This document shows positions 52,919-62,025 of a stretch of 64,000 nt of DNA, piece after piece. The position numbers were made by a program, and so were the translations under genes. Each line of letters opens with the position of its first letter. Position 1 is the stretch's first letter. A model generated the notes under the pieces. It was not told the DNA's origin. It searched no databases and worked only from the letters and a program-made list of their open reading frames with translations. Origin of the DNA: Robiginitalea aestuariiviva (lineage in GTDB: Bacteria > Bacteroidota > Bacteroidia > Flavobacteriales > Flavobacteriaceae); NCBI RefSeq assembly GCF_029537735.1, contig NZ_JARPUQ010000001.1, forward strand, positions 370,965 to 434,964. Direction: 5' to 3'.

Positions 52919-55312
52919 ATGGTAGCGAAACTGACACAAGGCTTTTGGGCCAAGACCGCGCGCATTATCCTGCGCAACCGCATCCTGATCCTACTCGGGA
53001 TTGCGGGGGCAACCCTGCTACTCTCCACCCAATGGCAGTACATGCGGTTTTCCACCTCCGAAGCCAACCTGCTGCCGGATGACCACCCCACCAACCTGGA
53101 GTATCAGACCTTCCTGCAGCAATTCGGGGAAGAAGGCAATGCCATTGTCCTGGCCGTGGGGGATTCCGCCCTGTTTAATCCGGAGAATTTCAATGCCTGG
53201 AATGTACTGAGCCGCCAGCTCGAGGCCTTTCCAGAGATCGATCTGGTGGTCTCTACGGAAAATCTGCAGCGCCTGGTCAAGGACAACGACAAGCAGGAAT
53301 TTGTGCTGCAACCCTGGCTGGAAGGGCAGATCACCCGGCGGTCCCAACTGGACAGTATGATGCACGAGCTGTTCCACGAGCTGCCGTTTTACGACAAGCT
53401 GCTCTACAACCGGGATAGCGGGACCCTGCAAACGGTGGCCTACCTGGATAAGGATATTGTAAACACCCCGGTACGCAAGGATTTTATCCTGAAGGACCTC
53501 CAGACCCTGGTGCAGGATTTCCAGGAGGAGACCGGGCTTAAGGTGCACGTTTCCGGGATGCCGTATATCCGGACCATGAATGCCCAGAACATCATTGACG
53601 AGATCGGAATATTTATCGGGGCTGCCCTGCTGGTGACCTCCCTGATATTCTTCTTTTTCTTCCGCTCCTTCCGGGCCACCTTTATCTCCATCTGCGTGGT
53701 GGTGATCGGGGTAATGTGGGCCTTCGGCACCCTGGGCCTGCTGCGGTACGAAATCACGGTCCTTACGGCCCTGATCCCCCCGGTGATTATTGTGATCGGG
53801 ATTCCCAACTGCATCTTCCTGATCAACAAATACCAACAGGAAGTAAACAAGCACGGCAACCAGGCCATGGCCCTGCAGCGGGTGATCTCGAAAATCGGGA
53901 ACGCCACCCTGATGACGAACGTCACCACGGCCTCCGGTTTTGCCACGTTTATCATCACGGACAGCAAGCTGCTTACCGAATTCGGGATTGTGGCCTCCCT
54001 GAACATCCTGGGGATCTTTATCCTTTCCCTGCTGATTATCCCCATCCTTTACAGCTTTATGCCCCTGCCCAAGACCAAACACCTGAGGCACCTGAACAAG
54101 CGCTGGATCGACACCTTTGTAAACTGGATGGAGCATATTGTACGCAACCACCGGGTAGCGGTCTACCTGGTTACGGTGGCCCTGCTGATGGCCAGCATCA
54201 TCGGGATGTACCAGATCCGCATCTCCGGCAGCCCCATAGAGGATATGCCCAAAAATGCGGAGTTCTTCAAGGACATCCGCTTTTTCGAAGCCGAATTTGA
54301 CGGCATCATGCCCGTGGAAATTGTGATTGACTCCAAAAGGCGCAACGGGATCCTTCGGCCCCCTACCCTGCGCCGCATGGACCAGCTAAGCGCCTTTATA
54401 GAGGAAACCCCCGAACTCTCGCGCCCCATTTCCGTGGTAAACCTGGTGAAATACTCCAAACAGGCCTTCTATAACGGGATGCCCAAATACTATCAGCTGC
54501 CCACCTCCCAGGAGAGCAACTTTATCCTGGACGTGGCCCGCAAATCCAAGGAAAATGGCAACCTGCTGAAGAGTTTTGTAGACACCTCCGGGCAGGTGGC
54601 CCGCATTACCACCTATATGAAGGACATGCCCACGGACCGGATGGAGGAAATTGAATCGGATCTGCTGGAGGAAATCGGGAAGGTTTTTGAGGCGGATCGC
54701 TATGATGTCTTTATGACCGGGAAGGCTTTGCTCTTCCTGAAGGGCACCAAATACCTGGTGCGTAACCTGATCCTCTCCCTGGCCCTGGCCATCGGGCTTA
54801 TTTCCCTGTTTATGGCCTACCTCTTCCGTTCGTTCCGGATGATCCTGATATCCCTCATCCCCAACCTGCTGCCCCTGATCATTACGGCCGGGGTCATGGG
54901 CTTTGCCGGGGTACCCATTAAACCCTCCACCATCCTGGTCTTTAGCATTGCCTTCGGGATATCCGTGGACGACACCATCCACTTCCTGGCCAAATACCGG
55001 CAGGAGCTGGCTACCCACCGGTGGAAGATCCGCCAGTCCGTTTATGCAGCCCTCAGGGAAACCGGGGTAAGTATGTTCTACACCTCCATTGTACTTTTCT
55101 TCGGGTTTTCCGTCTTTATCATCTCCAGCTTTGGGGGAACGGTAGCCCTTGGAGCCCTGGTTTCGGCTACCCTCCTCTTTGCCATGCTGGCCAACCTGAT
55201 CCTGTTGCCCTCCCTTTTGCTTTCCCTGGAGCGCAGCATTGCGAACAAGGAGGTGCTCAAGGAGCCCCAAATCGACATTCTTACCGACACCAACGGGGAG
55301 GACACGGAATAA
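52919..55312 (+). CDS. MMPL/RND-family transporter
   Basis: Inner-membrane protein of the RND superfamily, 797 residues, proton-driven export of lipids or hydrophobic compounds in most relatives. The topology is two repeats of one helix, a large periplasmic domain and five helices. Repeat one begins at ILRNRILILLGIAGATLLLS, with the helical cluster from IFIGAALLVTSLIFFFFFRS onwards. Repeat two begins at RVAVYLVTVALLMASIIGMY and includes VFSIAFGISVDDTIHFLAKY, the helix 10 acidic pair typical of RND proteins. The C-terminal tail is acidic. The gene starts 18 bases after its consensus promoter, so the leader is short. The cargo is unknown. Confidence 0.88.
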   Translation: MVAKLTQGFWAKTARIILRNRILILLGIAGATLLLSTQWQYMRFSTSEANLLPDDHPTNLEYQTFLQQFGEEGNAIVLAVGDSALFNPENFNAWNVLSRQLEAFPEIDLVVSTENLQRLVKDNDKQEFVLQPWLEGQITRRSQLDSMMHELFHELPFYDKLLYNRDSGTLQTVAYLDKDIVNTPVRKDFILKDLQTLVQDFQEETGLKVHVSGMPYIRTMNAQNIIDEIGIFIGAALLVTSLIFFFFFRSFRATFISICVVVIGVMWAFGTLGLLRYEITVLTALIPPVIIVIGIPNCIFLINKYQQEVNKHGNQAMALQRVISKIGNATLMTNVTTASGFATFIITDSKLLTEFGIVASLNILGIFILSLLIIPILYSFMPLPKTKHLRHLNKRWIDTFVNWMEHIVRNHRVAVYLVTVALLMASIIGMYQIRISGSPIEDMPKNAEFFKDIRFFEAEFDGIMPVEIVIDSKRRNGILRPPTLRRMDQLSAFIEETPELSRPISVVNLVKYSKQAFYNGMPKYYQLPTSQESNFILDVARKSKENGNLLKSFVDTSGQVARITTYMKDMPTDRMEEIESDLLEEIGKVFEADRYDVFMTGKALLFLKGTKYLVRNLILSLALAIGLISLFMAYLFRSFRMILISLIPNLLPLIITAGVMGFAGVPIKPSTILVFSIAFGISVDDTIHFLAKYRQELATHRWKIRQSVYAALRETGVSMFYTSIVLFFGFSVFIISSFGGTVALGALVSATLLFAMLANLILLPSLLLSLERSIANKEVLKEPQIDILTDTNGEDTE

Positions 55313-55351
55313 AAGCGGCCTGAAACCCCCATCCCAATCCGCGCAAACCGC

Positions 55352-55359
55352 TATCTTTG
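55352..55359 (+). promoter_or_regulatory. Candidate -7 element of asnS
   Basis: TATCTTTG fits TAnnTTTG and lies 14 bases before the asnS ATG. No -33 match is evident. Confidence 0.55.
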
Positions 55360-55373
55360 CCACTTGAAACCGA

Positions 55374-56819
55374 ATGCCGATTATTGAGATGATCACGCCA
55401 ATCCAAACGCTGCTCAACGGGTCCTACCTCCTGCAGGAGGTAACGGTTTCCGGATGGGTGCGCACCTTCCGGTCCAACCGCTTTATTGCTCTGAACGACG
55501 GTTCTACCCTGCAAAACCTGCAATGTGTGGTAGACTTCGAGGCCATGGAAGAATCCGAACTCAAACGCATCACTACCGGTGCTGCCATCCGGGTGCAGGG
55601 CACTCTGGTGGAAAGCCAGGGGCGCGGGCAAACCGTGGAAGTACAGGTAAAAACCATGGAAATCCTGGGCGATGCAGATCCGGAGACCTATCCCATACAA
55701 CCCAAGAAACACTCCATGGAATTCCTTAGGGAGCAGGCGCACCTGCGGGTGCGGACCAACACCTTCGGAGCCGTGATGCGCGTACGGTCGGCTCTGGCCT
55801 TTGCCGTGCATCAGTATTTCACCTCCCGCGGATTTTATTACTTCCACGCCCCTATCATTACCGGGTCGGATGCGGAAGGAGCCGGGGAGATGTTCCGGGT
55901 CACCACCCTGGACCCCAAAGCCCCGCCCCTGGACGATGCAGGGGAGGTAAACTTTAAAGAGGATTTCTTCGGAAAGGAGACCAACCTTACCGTTTCCGGG
56001 CAACTGGAAGCCGAGGCTTATGCCATGGCCCTGGGCAAGGTGTACACCTTCGGGCCCACCTTTCGGGCAGAAAACTCCAACACCTCCCGCCACCTGGCCG
56101 AGTTCTGGATGATTGAACCGGAGATGGCCTTTTACGACCTGGATGCCAACATGGATCTGGCCGAGGATTTTATACAGGAAGTGATCCGATATATCCTGGA
56201 GCATTGCCAGGAAGACCTCGCATTTCTGGATAAACGCTATGCGGACGAGGAGAAAAGCAAGCCCCAGGCCGAACGCTCCGAAATGGGCCTGCTCGATAAG
56301 CTGCGCTTTGTAACGGACCAGCCCTTTAAACGGGTTACCTATACCGAAGCCATAGACATTTTGCGCAACAGCAAGCCCAATAAAAAGAAGAAGTTCCAGT
56401 ACCCCATTGAGGCCTGGGGGGCGGACCTGCAAAGCGAGCACGAGCGCTACCTGGTGGAAAAGCACTTTGGCTGCCCGGTGATCCTGTTCAACTATCCGGC
56501 GGAGATCAAGGCCTTCTATATGCGCCTGAACGAAGATGGCAAAACCGTACGGGCCATGGACATCCTCTTCCCGGGAATCGGGGAGATTGTGGGCGGCTCC
56601 CAGCGGGAAGAACGCCTGGAAGTGCTGCGCGAAAAAATGGAGCGCCTGGGCGTGGAAGAAAAGGAACTCTGGTGGTACCTGGACCTGCGCCGTTTTGGAA
56701 CGGCCGTACACAGTGGCTTTGGGCTGGGCTTTGAACGCCTGGTGCAGTTTGCTACCGGGATGGGCAACATCCGGGATGTGATCCCCTTCCCGCGTACCCC
56801 ACAGAATGCCGAGTTTTAA
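55374..56819 (+). CDS. asnS: Asparaginyl-tRNA synthetase
   Basis: Class IIb synthetase that charges tRNA-Asn, 481 residues. An N-terminal OB-fold anticodon domain (VTVSGWVRTFRSNRFIALND) precedes the catalytic core: motif 2 FGPTFRAENSNTSRHLAEFW with MIEPE, and motif 3 GFGLGFERLVQFATG. The direct presence of an AsnRS means that the amidotransferase route is not the only source of Asn-tRNA. A second ATG at 55389 (MITPIQTLLNG) is possible. It precedes rpoN by 53 bases in the same direction. Confidence 0.97.
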   Translation: MPIIEMITPIQTLLNGSYLLQEVTVSGWVRTFRSNRFIALNDGSTLQNLQCVVDFEAMEESELKRITTGAAIRVQGTLVESQGRGQTVEVQVKTMEILGDADPETYPIQPKKHSMEFLREQAHLRVRTNTFGAVMRVRSALAFAVHQYFTSRGFYYFHAPIITGSDAEGAGEMFRVTTLDPKAPPLDDAGEVNFKEDFFGKETNLTVSGQLEAEAYAMALGKVYTFGPTFRAENSNTSRHLAEFWMIEPEMAFYDLDANMDLAEDFIQEVIRYILEHCQEDLAFLDKRYADEEKSKPQAERSEMGLLDKLRFVTDQPFKRVTYTEAIDILRNSKPNKKKKFQYPIEAWGADLQSEHERYLVEKHFGCPVILFNYPAEIKAFYMRLNEDGKTVRAMDILFPGIGEIVGGSQREERLEVLREKMERLGVEEKELWWYLDLRRFGTAVHSGFGLGFERLVQFATGMGNIRDVIPFPRTPQNAEF

Positions 56820-56872
56820 GGCGAATTCCGTATTTTTAGGAAAGGACCCCAAACGCTACGGACTCCGGGCAT

Positions 56873-58330
56873 ATGCTGAAACAACACCTCCAATTAAAAC
56901 TCTCGCAGAAGCTGTCGCCGCAGCAGATCCAGCTTATGAAGCTGATCCAGCTGCCTACCCAGGCTTTTGAGCAGCGCCTGAAACAGGAACTGGAAGAGAA
57001 CCCCGCCCTGGAAACGGGCCGGGAGGAGAGTGGTGCGCTTGAGGACGAATTCGCCGACCTGTACCCGGAGGAGCGGGACTCGGACCGCATTGAAGCGGAG
57101 GACATCAACATAGACGAATACCTGAGCGACGACGAAATACCCGATTACCGGGTTCGCACCAGCAATTACAGCGACGACGACGAAGACCGGCAGGTTCCCT
57201 ATGCCTCTGGGGTATCTTTTAACCAGTACCTGATGAACCAGCTCAACACGGAGTACCTGGACGATGCCCAGTGGGCCATTGCCGAGTTCCTGGTGGGCAG
57301 CGTGGACGAGAGCGGGTACATCCGCCGTTCCCTCCCGGACATCATGGACGACCTGGCCTTTACCCAGAACATTTTTACAGACCAGCAGACCATCCTGGAG
57401 GTGCTCCACAAGGTACAGCAGCTGGATCCGCCAGGGGTAGGTGCCCGCTCCCTGGACGAATGCCTGCTGTTGCAATTGGACCGGAAAGAGCCAACCCCAG
57501 CCATTGAGCGTGCCAGGGAAATTCTAAAACGTTCCTTTGAGCACTTCACCAAGAAGCACTATGCCAAGCTGCAACAGAAACACGGGCTCAGTGAAGAAGA
57601 ATTACGGGAGGCCGTGGGGGAAATCGAAAAGCTGAACCCCAAACCCGGGGGTTCCTACGCCGGGGGCAGCAAGGCGGTAGAACACGTGGTGCCTGACTTC
57701 TCCATCCGCATTGTGGACGGGGAGCTGGAACTGAGCCTGAACAACCGGAATGCCCCGGAGCTGCATGTATCCCGGGAATATTCCAACATGCTGGCCGGCT
57801 ACAAGGATGCCAAAGAGCGCTCTAAAGAGCAAAAGGACGCAGTGTTGTTCATCAAACAAAAGCTGGATGCGGCCAAGTGGTTTATCGACGCCATAAAGCA
57901 GCGGCAGCAGACGCTTTACGTAACCATGAACGCCATCATGAACTACCAGGAGGAATATTTCCTGACCGGGGATGAACGCAACCTGCGCCCCATGATCCTG
58001 AAGGACATTGCAGACCAGATCGGGATGGATGTTTCTACCGTATCGCGCGTGGCCAACAGCAAATATGTAGACACCCCTTACGGCACCCGCCTGATCAAGG
58101 ATTATTTTTCCGAAGCCGTGAAAAACGAACAGGGCGAAGACGTCTCTACCAAGGAAATCAAGAAGATCCTGGAAACCCTGATCGGGGAAGAAAACAAACG
58201 GAAGCCCCTTACGGACGATAAACTGGCGGCCCTGCTCAAGGAAAAAGGCTACCCTATTGCCCGCAGGACGGTTGCGAAATACCGGGAGCAACTGGGCATC
58301 CCGGTAGCCCGGTTGCGGAAGGAGATATGA
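56873..58330 (+). CDS. rpoN: RNA polymerase sigma-54 factor
   Basis: Alternative sigma factor that binds -24/-12 promoters and needs AAA+ activators. It has 485 residues. Region I is glutamine- and leucine-rich (LKQHLQLKLSQKLSPQQIQL), as needed for activator response. It is followed by an acidic region, the core-binding domain, the helix-turn-helix (IADQIGMDVSTVSRVANSKY) and the RpoN box ARRTVAKYRE near the C-terminus. It overlaps the next gene by 4 bases (ATGA). No sigma-54 activator gene is present in the window. Confidence 0.97.
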   Translation: MLKQHLQLKLSQKLSPQQIQLMKLIQLPTQAFEQRLKQELEENPALETGREESGALEDEFADLYPEERDSDRIEAEDINIDEYLSDDEIPDYRVRTSNYSDDDEDRQVPYASGVSFNQYLMNQLNTEYLDDAQWAIAEFLVGSVDESGYIRRSLPDIMDDLAFTQNIFTDQQTILEVLHKVQQLDPPGVGARSLDECLLLQLDRKEPTPAIERAREILKRSFEHFTKKHYAKLQQKHGLSEEELREAVGEIEKLNPKPGGSYAGGSKAVEHVVPDFSIRIVDGELELSLNNRNAPELHVSREYSNMLAGYKDAKERSKEQKDAVLFIKQKLDAAKWFIDAIKQRQQTLYVTMNAIMNYQEEYFLTGDERNLRPMILKDIADQIGMDVSTVSRVANSKYVDTPYGTRLIKDYFSEAVKNEQGEDVSTKEIKKILETLIGEENKRKPLTDDKLAALLKEKGYPIARRTVAKYREQLGIPVARLRKEI

Positions 58331-58935
58331 TGCGACTGCTGAGCAAAATCCTGACCTATGTCCTGCATCCTTTGCTGATCCCCGTATACGGGGTGCTCTT
58401 TTATTTCCAGATGACCCCCAAATACCACGCCGAAGCCTTCCGGGCGGGAAACCTGCTGCCCCTGTTTATCCTGACAGTAATTATCCCCCTGGTAAGCCTT
58501 TTGATTCTGAAAAACCTGGGGATGGTTCGCAACATGTTACTGCTGCGGGCCACAGAGCGGATTTATCCCATCCTGATTTTCCTGGGGCTGATGCTCATGG
58601 TCCTGTTCCGGGTTATTCCCAACCACTATTCCCCGGAAATTTATTTCTTTTCCCTGGGGATCATTTTGGCCGGTACCGCATGCCTGGTGCTGGCCTTGCT
58701 TGGGAAGGTCGTGAGCCTTCATATGGCGGGAATAGGCAGCTTGCTCATGTTTATGGTGGCCCTGAGCATCCATTTCGAAAAGAACATTGTGCTGGCCATT
58801 AGCCTTTGCACTTTGGGCAGCGGGCTGTTGGCCAGCGCCCGCCTCTACCTGCGCGCCCACGGCCGCGCCGCTGTCCTGACGGGCTGGCTCATTGGCCTGC
58901 TTTCCCAATTGATGCTGATCCGCTTTTGGCTGTAA
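58327..58935 (+). CDS. Membrane protein of unknown function downstream of rpoN
   Basis: A 202-residue protein with six or seven hydrophobic segments that fill nearly the whole chain. These include YVLHPLLIPVYGVLFYFQM, LLPLFILTVIIPLVSLLIL and IYPILIFLGLMLMVLFRVI. I see no catalytic motif. It distantly recalls the PAP2 fold in helix spacing, but the phosphatase motifs (RP, SGH, SRxxxxxHxxxD) are absent. The ATG lies in the ATGA overlap with rpoN, so translation is coupled. It converges with the exbD gene 6 bases away. Confidence 0.75.
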   Translation: MMRLLSKILTYVLHPLLIPVYGVLFYFQMTPKYHAEAFRAGNLLPLFILTVIIPLVSLLILKNLGMVRNMLLLRATERIYPILIFLGLMLMVLFRVIPNHYSPEIYFFSLGIILAGTACLVLALLGKVVSLHMAGIGSLLMFMVALSIHFEKNIVLAISLCTLGSGLLASARLYLRAHGRAAVLTGWLIGLLSQLMLIRFWL

Positions 58936-58940
58936 GGCCC

Positions 58941-59423
58941 TCAGGGCGTGCTTTGGGGTCGCTCCGCCGAATAGGTGGTATAATTGACCTTCAGGGCGTG
59001 TACCTCCCGCAGCACTTCCTTAATATCCTGTACCAGCCCCATCCGGGCCTTTTGGTCTACCTTCAGGGATATGGTTATCAGGGCTCGCAGGTGTTCCGGG
59101 ACGGATGCCCGCTTTTCCAGGATATAGGGCCCCACATCGGAAACCCTGGCAAACTTACCATTGAGCTGGATCTGGGGTTCGTTACCAAAGGTTTCCGCGT
59201 ATGGGGACAGGGGCGCCCCCACATGGATATCGATCACCAGGTCCCTGCGCTCCAGTTTTTTGATTTCCGTAGCCACAGGCAGGGTATTTTCTATTTTAAG
59301 GGATTGCTCCTTTACCGTGGTGACCGTCATAAAAAAGAAGAGCAACATAAATACGATATCGGGCAATGCGGCCGTGGATACTGCCGGCACACGACTGCTA
59401 TGGGATACAGGGATTTTTAACAT
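58941..59423 (-). CDS. ExbD/TolR biopolymer transport protein, short paralogue 2
   Basis: Energy-transducing protein with one N-terminal membrane helix, 160 residues, that works with ExbB and a TonB-type partner. The N-terminus has the family signature VSTAALPDIVFMLLFFFMTV with the essential aspartate in the helix. It is closest to the short ExbD at 60912-61394: both share PAVSTAxLPDIVFMLLFFFM, IENTLP/VENTLP and LKVNYTTY. It is the last gene of the exb cluster, 12 bases after the long ExbD paralogue. Confidence 0.9.
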   Translation of the reverse strand: MLKIPVSHSSRVPAVSTAALPDIVFMLLFFFMTVTTVKEQSLKIENTLPVATEIKKLERRDLVIDIHVGAPLSPYAETFGNEPQIQLNGKFARVSDVGPYILEKRASVPEHLRALITISLKVDQKARMGLVQDIKEVLREVHALKVNYTTYSAERPQSTP

Positions 59424-59435
59424 GACCTACAGGGG

Positions 59436-60038
59436 TTAGTGCCGTGCCGTTTCGGCTTCGGTGAGTTTCATGGGATACAACTCGCGGATGCCTGCAACCT
59501 GCTCCCGCAATATTGCTTTGAGGGCGGGGGGCGTTTGGGGGTTCAGGTATTCGGATTCTATCTCGGTATAGGCCCTGCCATAGCGTGCCCGGGCTTCCCG
59601 GTTCCGCAGGGCATTATAAGCCCCGGTCAATTCGTTCTGCACTGCAATATAGGCCCCGTAGGGGGTTTCCCGGTCGCTTTTAAGGGTGATGACAGCCTTG
59701 TTCGGGTTGTCCGAAGAGGAAGCTTCCTGCAACCCCTGGCAATAGGCACAGCTGCCATCCCCCCCATTGTCCAGGAAGGCTATGGCGGCCGGCCGTAATT
59801 CCGCAAGGTCCATGGGCTGCTCCTCTACCAGCAACTGCCCTTCACGGTTCAGAGCCACCTGGAACAAGTTCTTCTGCCTGATATCAACAATGGGCTGCTG
59901 GGTCTCGTCCGGTGGCAACATCCGGTCCAGGCCGGCATCGGTTTCTATGGTGGTGGTCACCAAAAAGAAAATGAGCAGTAAAAAGGCGATGTCCGCCATG
60001 GAACCGGCACTGACTTCCGGAATACTTCTATTGGGCAT
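59436..60038 (-). CDS. ExbD/TolR protein, long paralogue 2 with a CxxC insert
   Basis: ExbD-family protein of 200 residues from the ATG at 60038, giving MPNRSIPEVSAGSMADIAFL with the helix aspartate, like its paralogue at 61409-62014. An upstream in-frame start (60098) would add 20 polar residues. The periplasmic part contains an unusual insert, GGDGSCAYCQG, with a CxxC pair, and then NKAVITLKSDRETPYGAYIA. The long and short paralogues together repeat the arrangement found upstream, so the pair arose by duplication. Confidence 0.88.
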   Translation of the reverse strand: MPNRSIPEVSAGSMADIAFLLLIFFLVTTTIETDAGLDRMLPPDETQQPIVDIRQKNLFQVALNREGQLLVEEQPMDLAELRPAAIAFLDNGGDGSCAYCQGLQEASSSDNPNKAVITLKSDRETPYGAYIAVQNELTGAYNALRNREARARYGRAYTEIESEYLNPQTPPALKAILREQVAGIRELYPMKLTEAETARH

Positions 60039-60167
60039 GGTTTCGGGATTTCGTTCAGGCCAGGGTCTATCCCCGGCATCCGAACAAAAAGTACCCATTA
60101 AACCCCCGCAGCGCCAGGAATCTTGCGTGAAGGCTCCACTTCAATGAGGGAAGTCACCCTCTTGTGC

Positions 60168-60851
60168 TTAAAGAATATAGAAAATGAGGCCAACCCGCAC
60201 CGCCGCCATTTCCAGGGGTTGCCCCTGGGGCCCGGTTACCCCTTCCTGGAACAAACTGTTCAGGCCGTAATAGGCATGCAGGTTAAAGGTGTTATAGCCC
60301 ACGCTCAGGGTCAGGCCATACTGCAGGTTTTCCGAGTCGGGGTTATAAAAGCTGTCTTTGGTCGTGTCCCCGATATACTTGGAACGGGTTCCGACAATAT
60401 ACCCCGCTTTTACCCCCCCGTAAATCCGCCAGAATTTATAGTCGGTGGCATTGGAGCTCCGCCAGCGTATTTCAATGGGCATTTCCACCAGATGGGTTTC
60501 CAGTTTATTCCGGCGGTAGCCTTCCAGCGCATCCGCATTCACATACGTGAACCCTCCAGAGGATTCCAGCGCCCTGAGGTTGGAATAATACGAATTCACC
60601 CCATACCCCAAACCAATGCCCAGGGCCCAGGTTCTGGGGCCATTAACGGGGATGTCCTTAATCAGCCCCATAAATAGCCCGTACGAAAGGTTATTCTGGG
60701 AAATAGTTGCCGGCCGGTTGCGCAAGAGGTTATAGGTGAGGCCCACATAAAACTGGTCCTCCAGATACCAAGGGTCCGGGTCGGGTTGTGACTGCGCAAG
60801 TACCCCGCCACAGAGGCAAAAAATACAGAAGAAAGCCGCAAAGTGCTTCAT
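60168..60851 (-). CDS. PorT-like outer-membrane beta-barrel protein
   Basis: A 227-residue exported protein. The ATG at 60851 gives the signal peptide MKHFAAFFCIFCLCGGVLAQ; the GTG at 60875 lies in the right arm of a terminator hairpin. The mature protein alternates short beta strands and aromatic residues (FYVGLTYNLLRNR, YGLTLSVGYNTFNLHAYYGL) and ends VRVGLIFYIL. This resembles the PorT/porin-like eight-stranded barrels of Bacteroidota; relatives include a type IX secretion component, but this one need not be it. It sits between the two exbD pairs, so probably works with them. Confidence 0.7.
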   Translation of the reverse strand: MKHFAAFFCIFCLCGGVLAQSQPDPDPWYLEDQFYVGLTYNLLRNRPATISQNNLSYGLFMGLIKDIPVNGPRTWALGIGLGYGVNSYYSNLRALESSGGFTYVNADALEGYRRNKLETHLVEMPIEIRWRSSNATDYKFWRIYGGVKAGYIVGTRSKYIGDTTKDSFYNPDSENLQYGLTLSVGYNTFNLHAYYGLNSLFQEGVTGPQGQPLEMAAVRVGLIFYIL

Positions 60852-60860
60852 AACGGGTAT

Positions 60861-60894
60861 AAAAAAACGCCTCACCGGAATGAAGCGTTTTTCA
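60861..60894 (-). terminator. Terminator-like hairpin between an exbD gene and the PorT-like gene
   Basis: On the minus strand AAAAACGCTTCA pairs with TGAGGCGTTTTT (12 bp, one G:T) around a 6-base loop, followed by TT. It lies after the exbD stop and 10 bases before the PorT-like start codon. Confidence 0.75.
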
Positions 60895-60911
60895 TTTAAG
60901 TATTGAAAAAA

Positions 60912-61394
60912 TTATTGCAGGTTCCGGAAGGCATCCCCCTCATAGGTCGTGTAGTTCACTTTGAGGGCGTTTACCTTACGCAGTTCCTGTTTGATATCGG
61001 ATATAAGACCCATGCTGGCTTCTTTGTCCACCTTCATGGCAATGGTCAATACATTCTGAAGCTCCTGAGCTTTCTTGGCCCGTTCCTGCAGGATGTAATC
61101 CCCGACGTCTCCGACGCCGGCAAATTTATCATTCAGCTGGATTCTGGGTTCGGACCCGAAAGTCTTCTGATACTGGCTGGTGGGCTTCCCAACAAAAATG
61201 TAGATTACCCGGTCCTTTTTGTCCAGTTTCTTGATTTCAGAAGCGTTCGGCAAAGTATTTTCCACCATCAGCGAACTGTCCTTCATGGTTGTTACCGTCA
61301 TAAAGAAGAACAACAGCATGAATACAATATCGGGCAGCGATGCCGTGGATACTGCTGGGAGGTCCCCATCTTTTTTCTTATTAAACTTAGCCAT
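60912..61394 (-). CDS. ExbD/TolR protein, short paralogue 1
   Basis: ExbD-family protein of 160 residues with the single helix DLPAVSTASLPDIVFMLLFF and its essential aspartate. The periplasmic domain includes VENTLPNASEIKKLDKKDRV and ends with LKVNYTTYEGDAFRNLQ. It is 14 bases after the long paralogue 1 and precedes the terminator-like hairpin. Together with the next gene upstream it forms the first of two exbD pairs. Confidence 0.92.
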   Translation of the reverse strand: MAKFNKKKDGDLPAVSTASLPDIVFMLLFFFMTVTTMKDSSLMVENTLPNASEIKKLDKKDRVIYIFVGKPTSQYQKTFGSEPRIQLNDKFAGVGDVGDYILQERAKKAQELQNVLTIAMKVDKEASMGLISDIKQELRKVNALKVNYTTYEGDAFRNLQ

Positions 61395-61408
61395 GCGTTA
61401 CGCGGGTT

Positions 61409-62014
61409 TTAATTTGTGGATGTCTCGGCCTCTGAAAGCTTTTGCGGGAATAGATCCTGGATCCGCTTCACCTTATCTTTCAGATCGTCCCGGATTTCGG
61501 TCGCGGTTTCCGGATTGAGGTATTCCGCCTCCATTTCCGTAAAATCCCTGCCGTAAAGCCGTTGGGCCTCGCGGTTCCGAAGGTCGTTGTAAGCCCCTAC
61601 CAGTTCGTTCTGAACGGTGATGTAGGTAGCATACTTGGTCTCCCGGTCATTTTTCAGCGAGATGATCGCTTTGGTGGGGTTGTCCGATGAACTATCATCA
61701 TTACGGCCCTTGCAATAGTTGCAAGTACCGTCCCCCCCATTGTCCAGGAAATCCTTCGCAGCCTGTCTCAGATTTTTAAGGTCCATCAACTCTTCCTCGA
61801 CCAGTAATTGGCCATTTTTGTTGATGTTCACCGTAAAAATGTTCTTCTGCTTAATCACCACATCCTGATCCGGCGGCTCAATGGGCGGCAACATACGGTC
61901 CAGCCCCGCGTCGGTTTCGATAGTGGTGGTTACCAGGAAGAAAATCAGCAGCAGGAAGGCGATATCCGCCATCGAGCCTGCGTTTACTTCCGGTGGTGCT
62001 CCTCTTCTAGGCAT
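61409..62014 (-). CDS. ExbD/TolR protein, long paralogue 1 with a CxxC insert
   Basis: ExbD-family protein of 201 residues: APPEVNAGSMADIAFLLLIF with the helix aspartate, then LVTTTIETDAGLDRMLPP. The insert GGDGTCNYCKG carries a CxxC pair, as in the paralogue at 59436. Its periplasmic position would allow disulfide formation. It lies 11 bases after the small membrane protein gene at 62026. Confidence 0.92.
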   Translation of the reverse strand: MPRRGAPPEVNAGSMADIAFLLLIFFLVTTTIETDAGLDRMLPPIEPPDQDVVIKQKNIFTVNINKNGQLLVEEELMDLKNLRQAAKDFLDNGGDGTCNYCKGRNDDSSSDNPTKAIISLKNDRETKYATYITVQNELVGAYNDLRNREAQRLYGRDFTEMEAEYLNPETATEIRDDLKDKVKRIQDLFPQKLSEAETSTN

Positions 62015-62025
62015 AATCCTTCATT

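Noticed and set aside
58327-58935. PAP2-type phosphatase
   Set aside because: Helix number is suggestive, but none of the three catalytic motifs is present.
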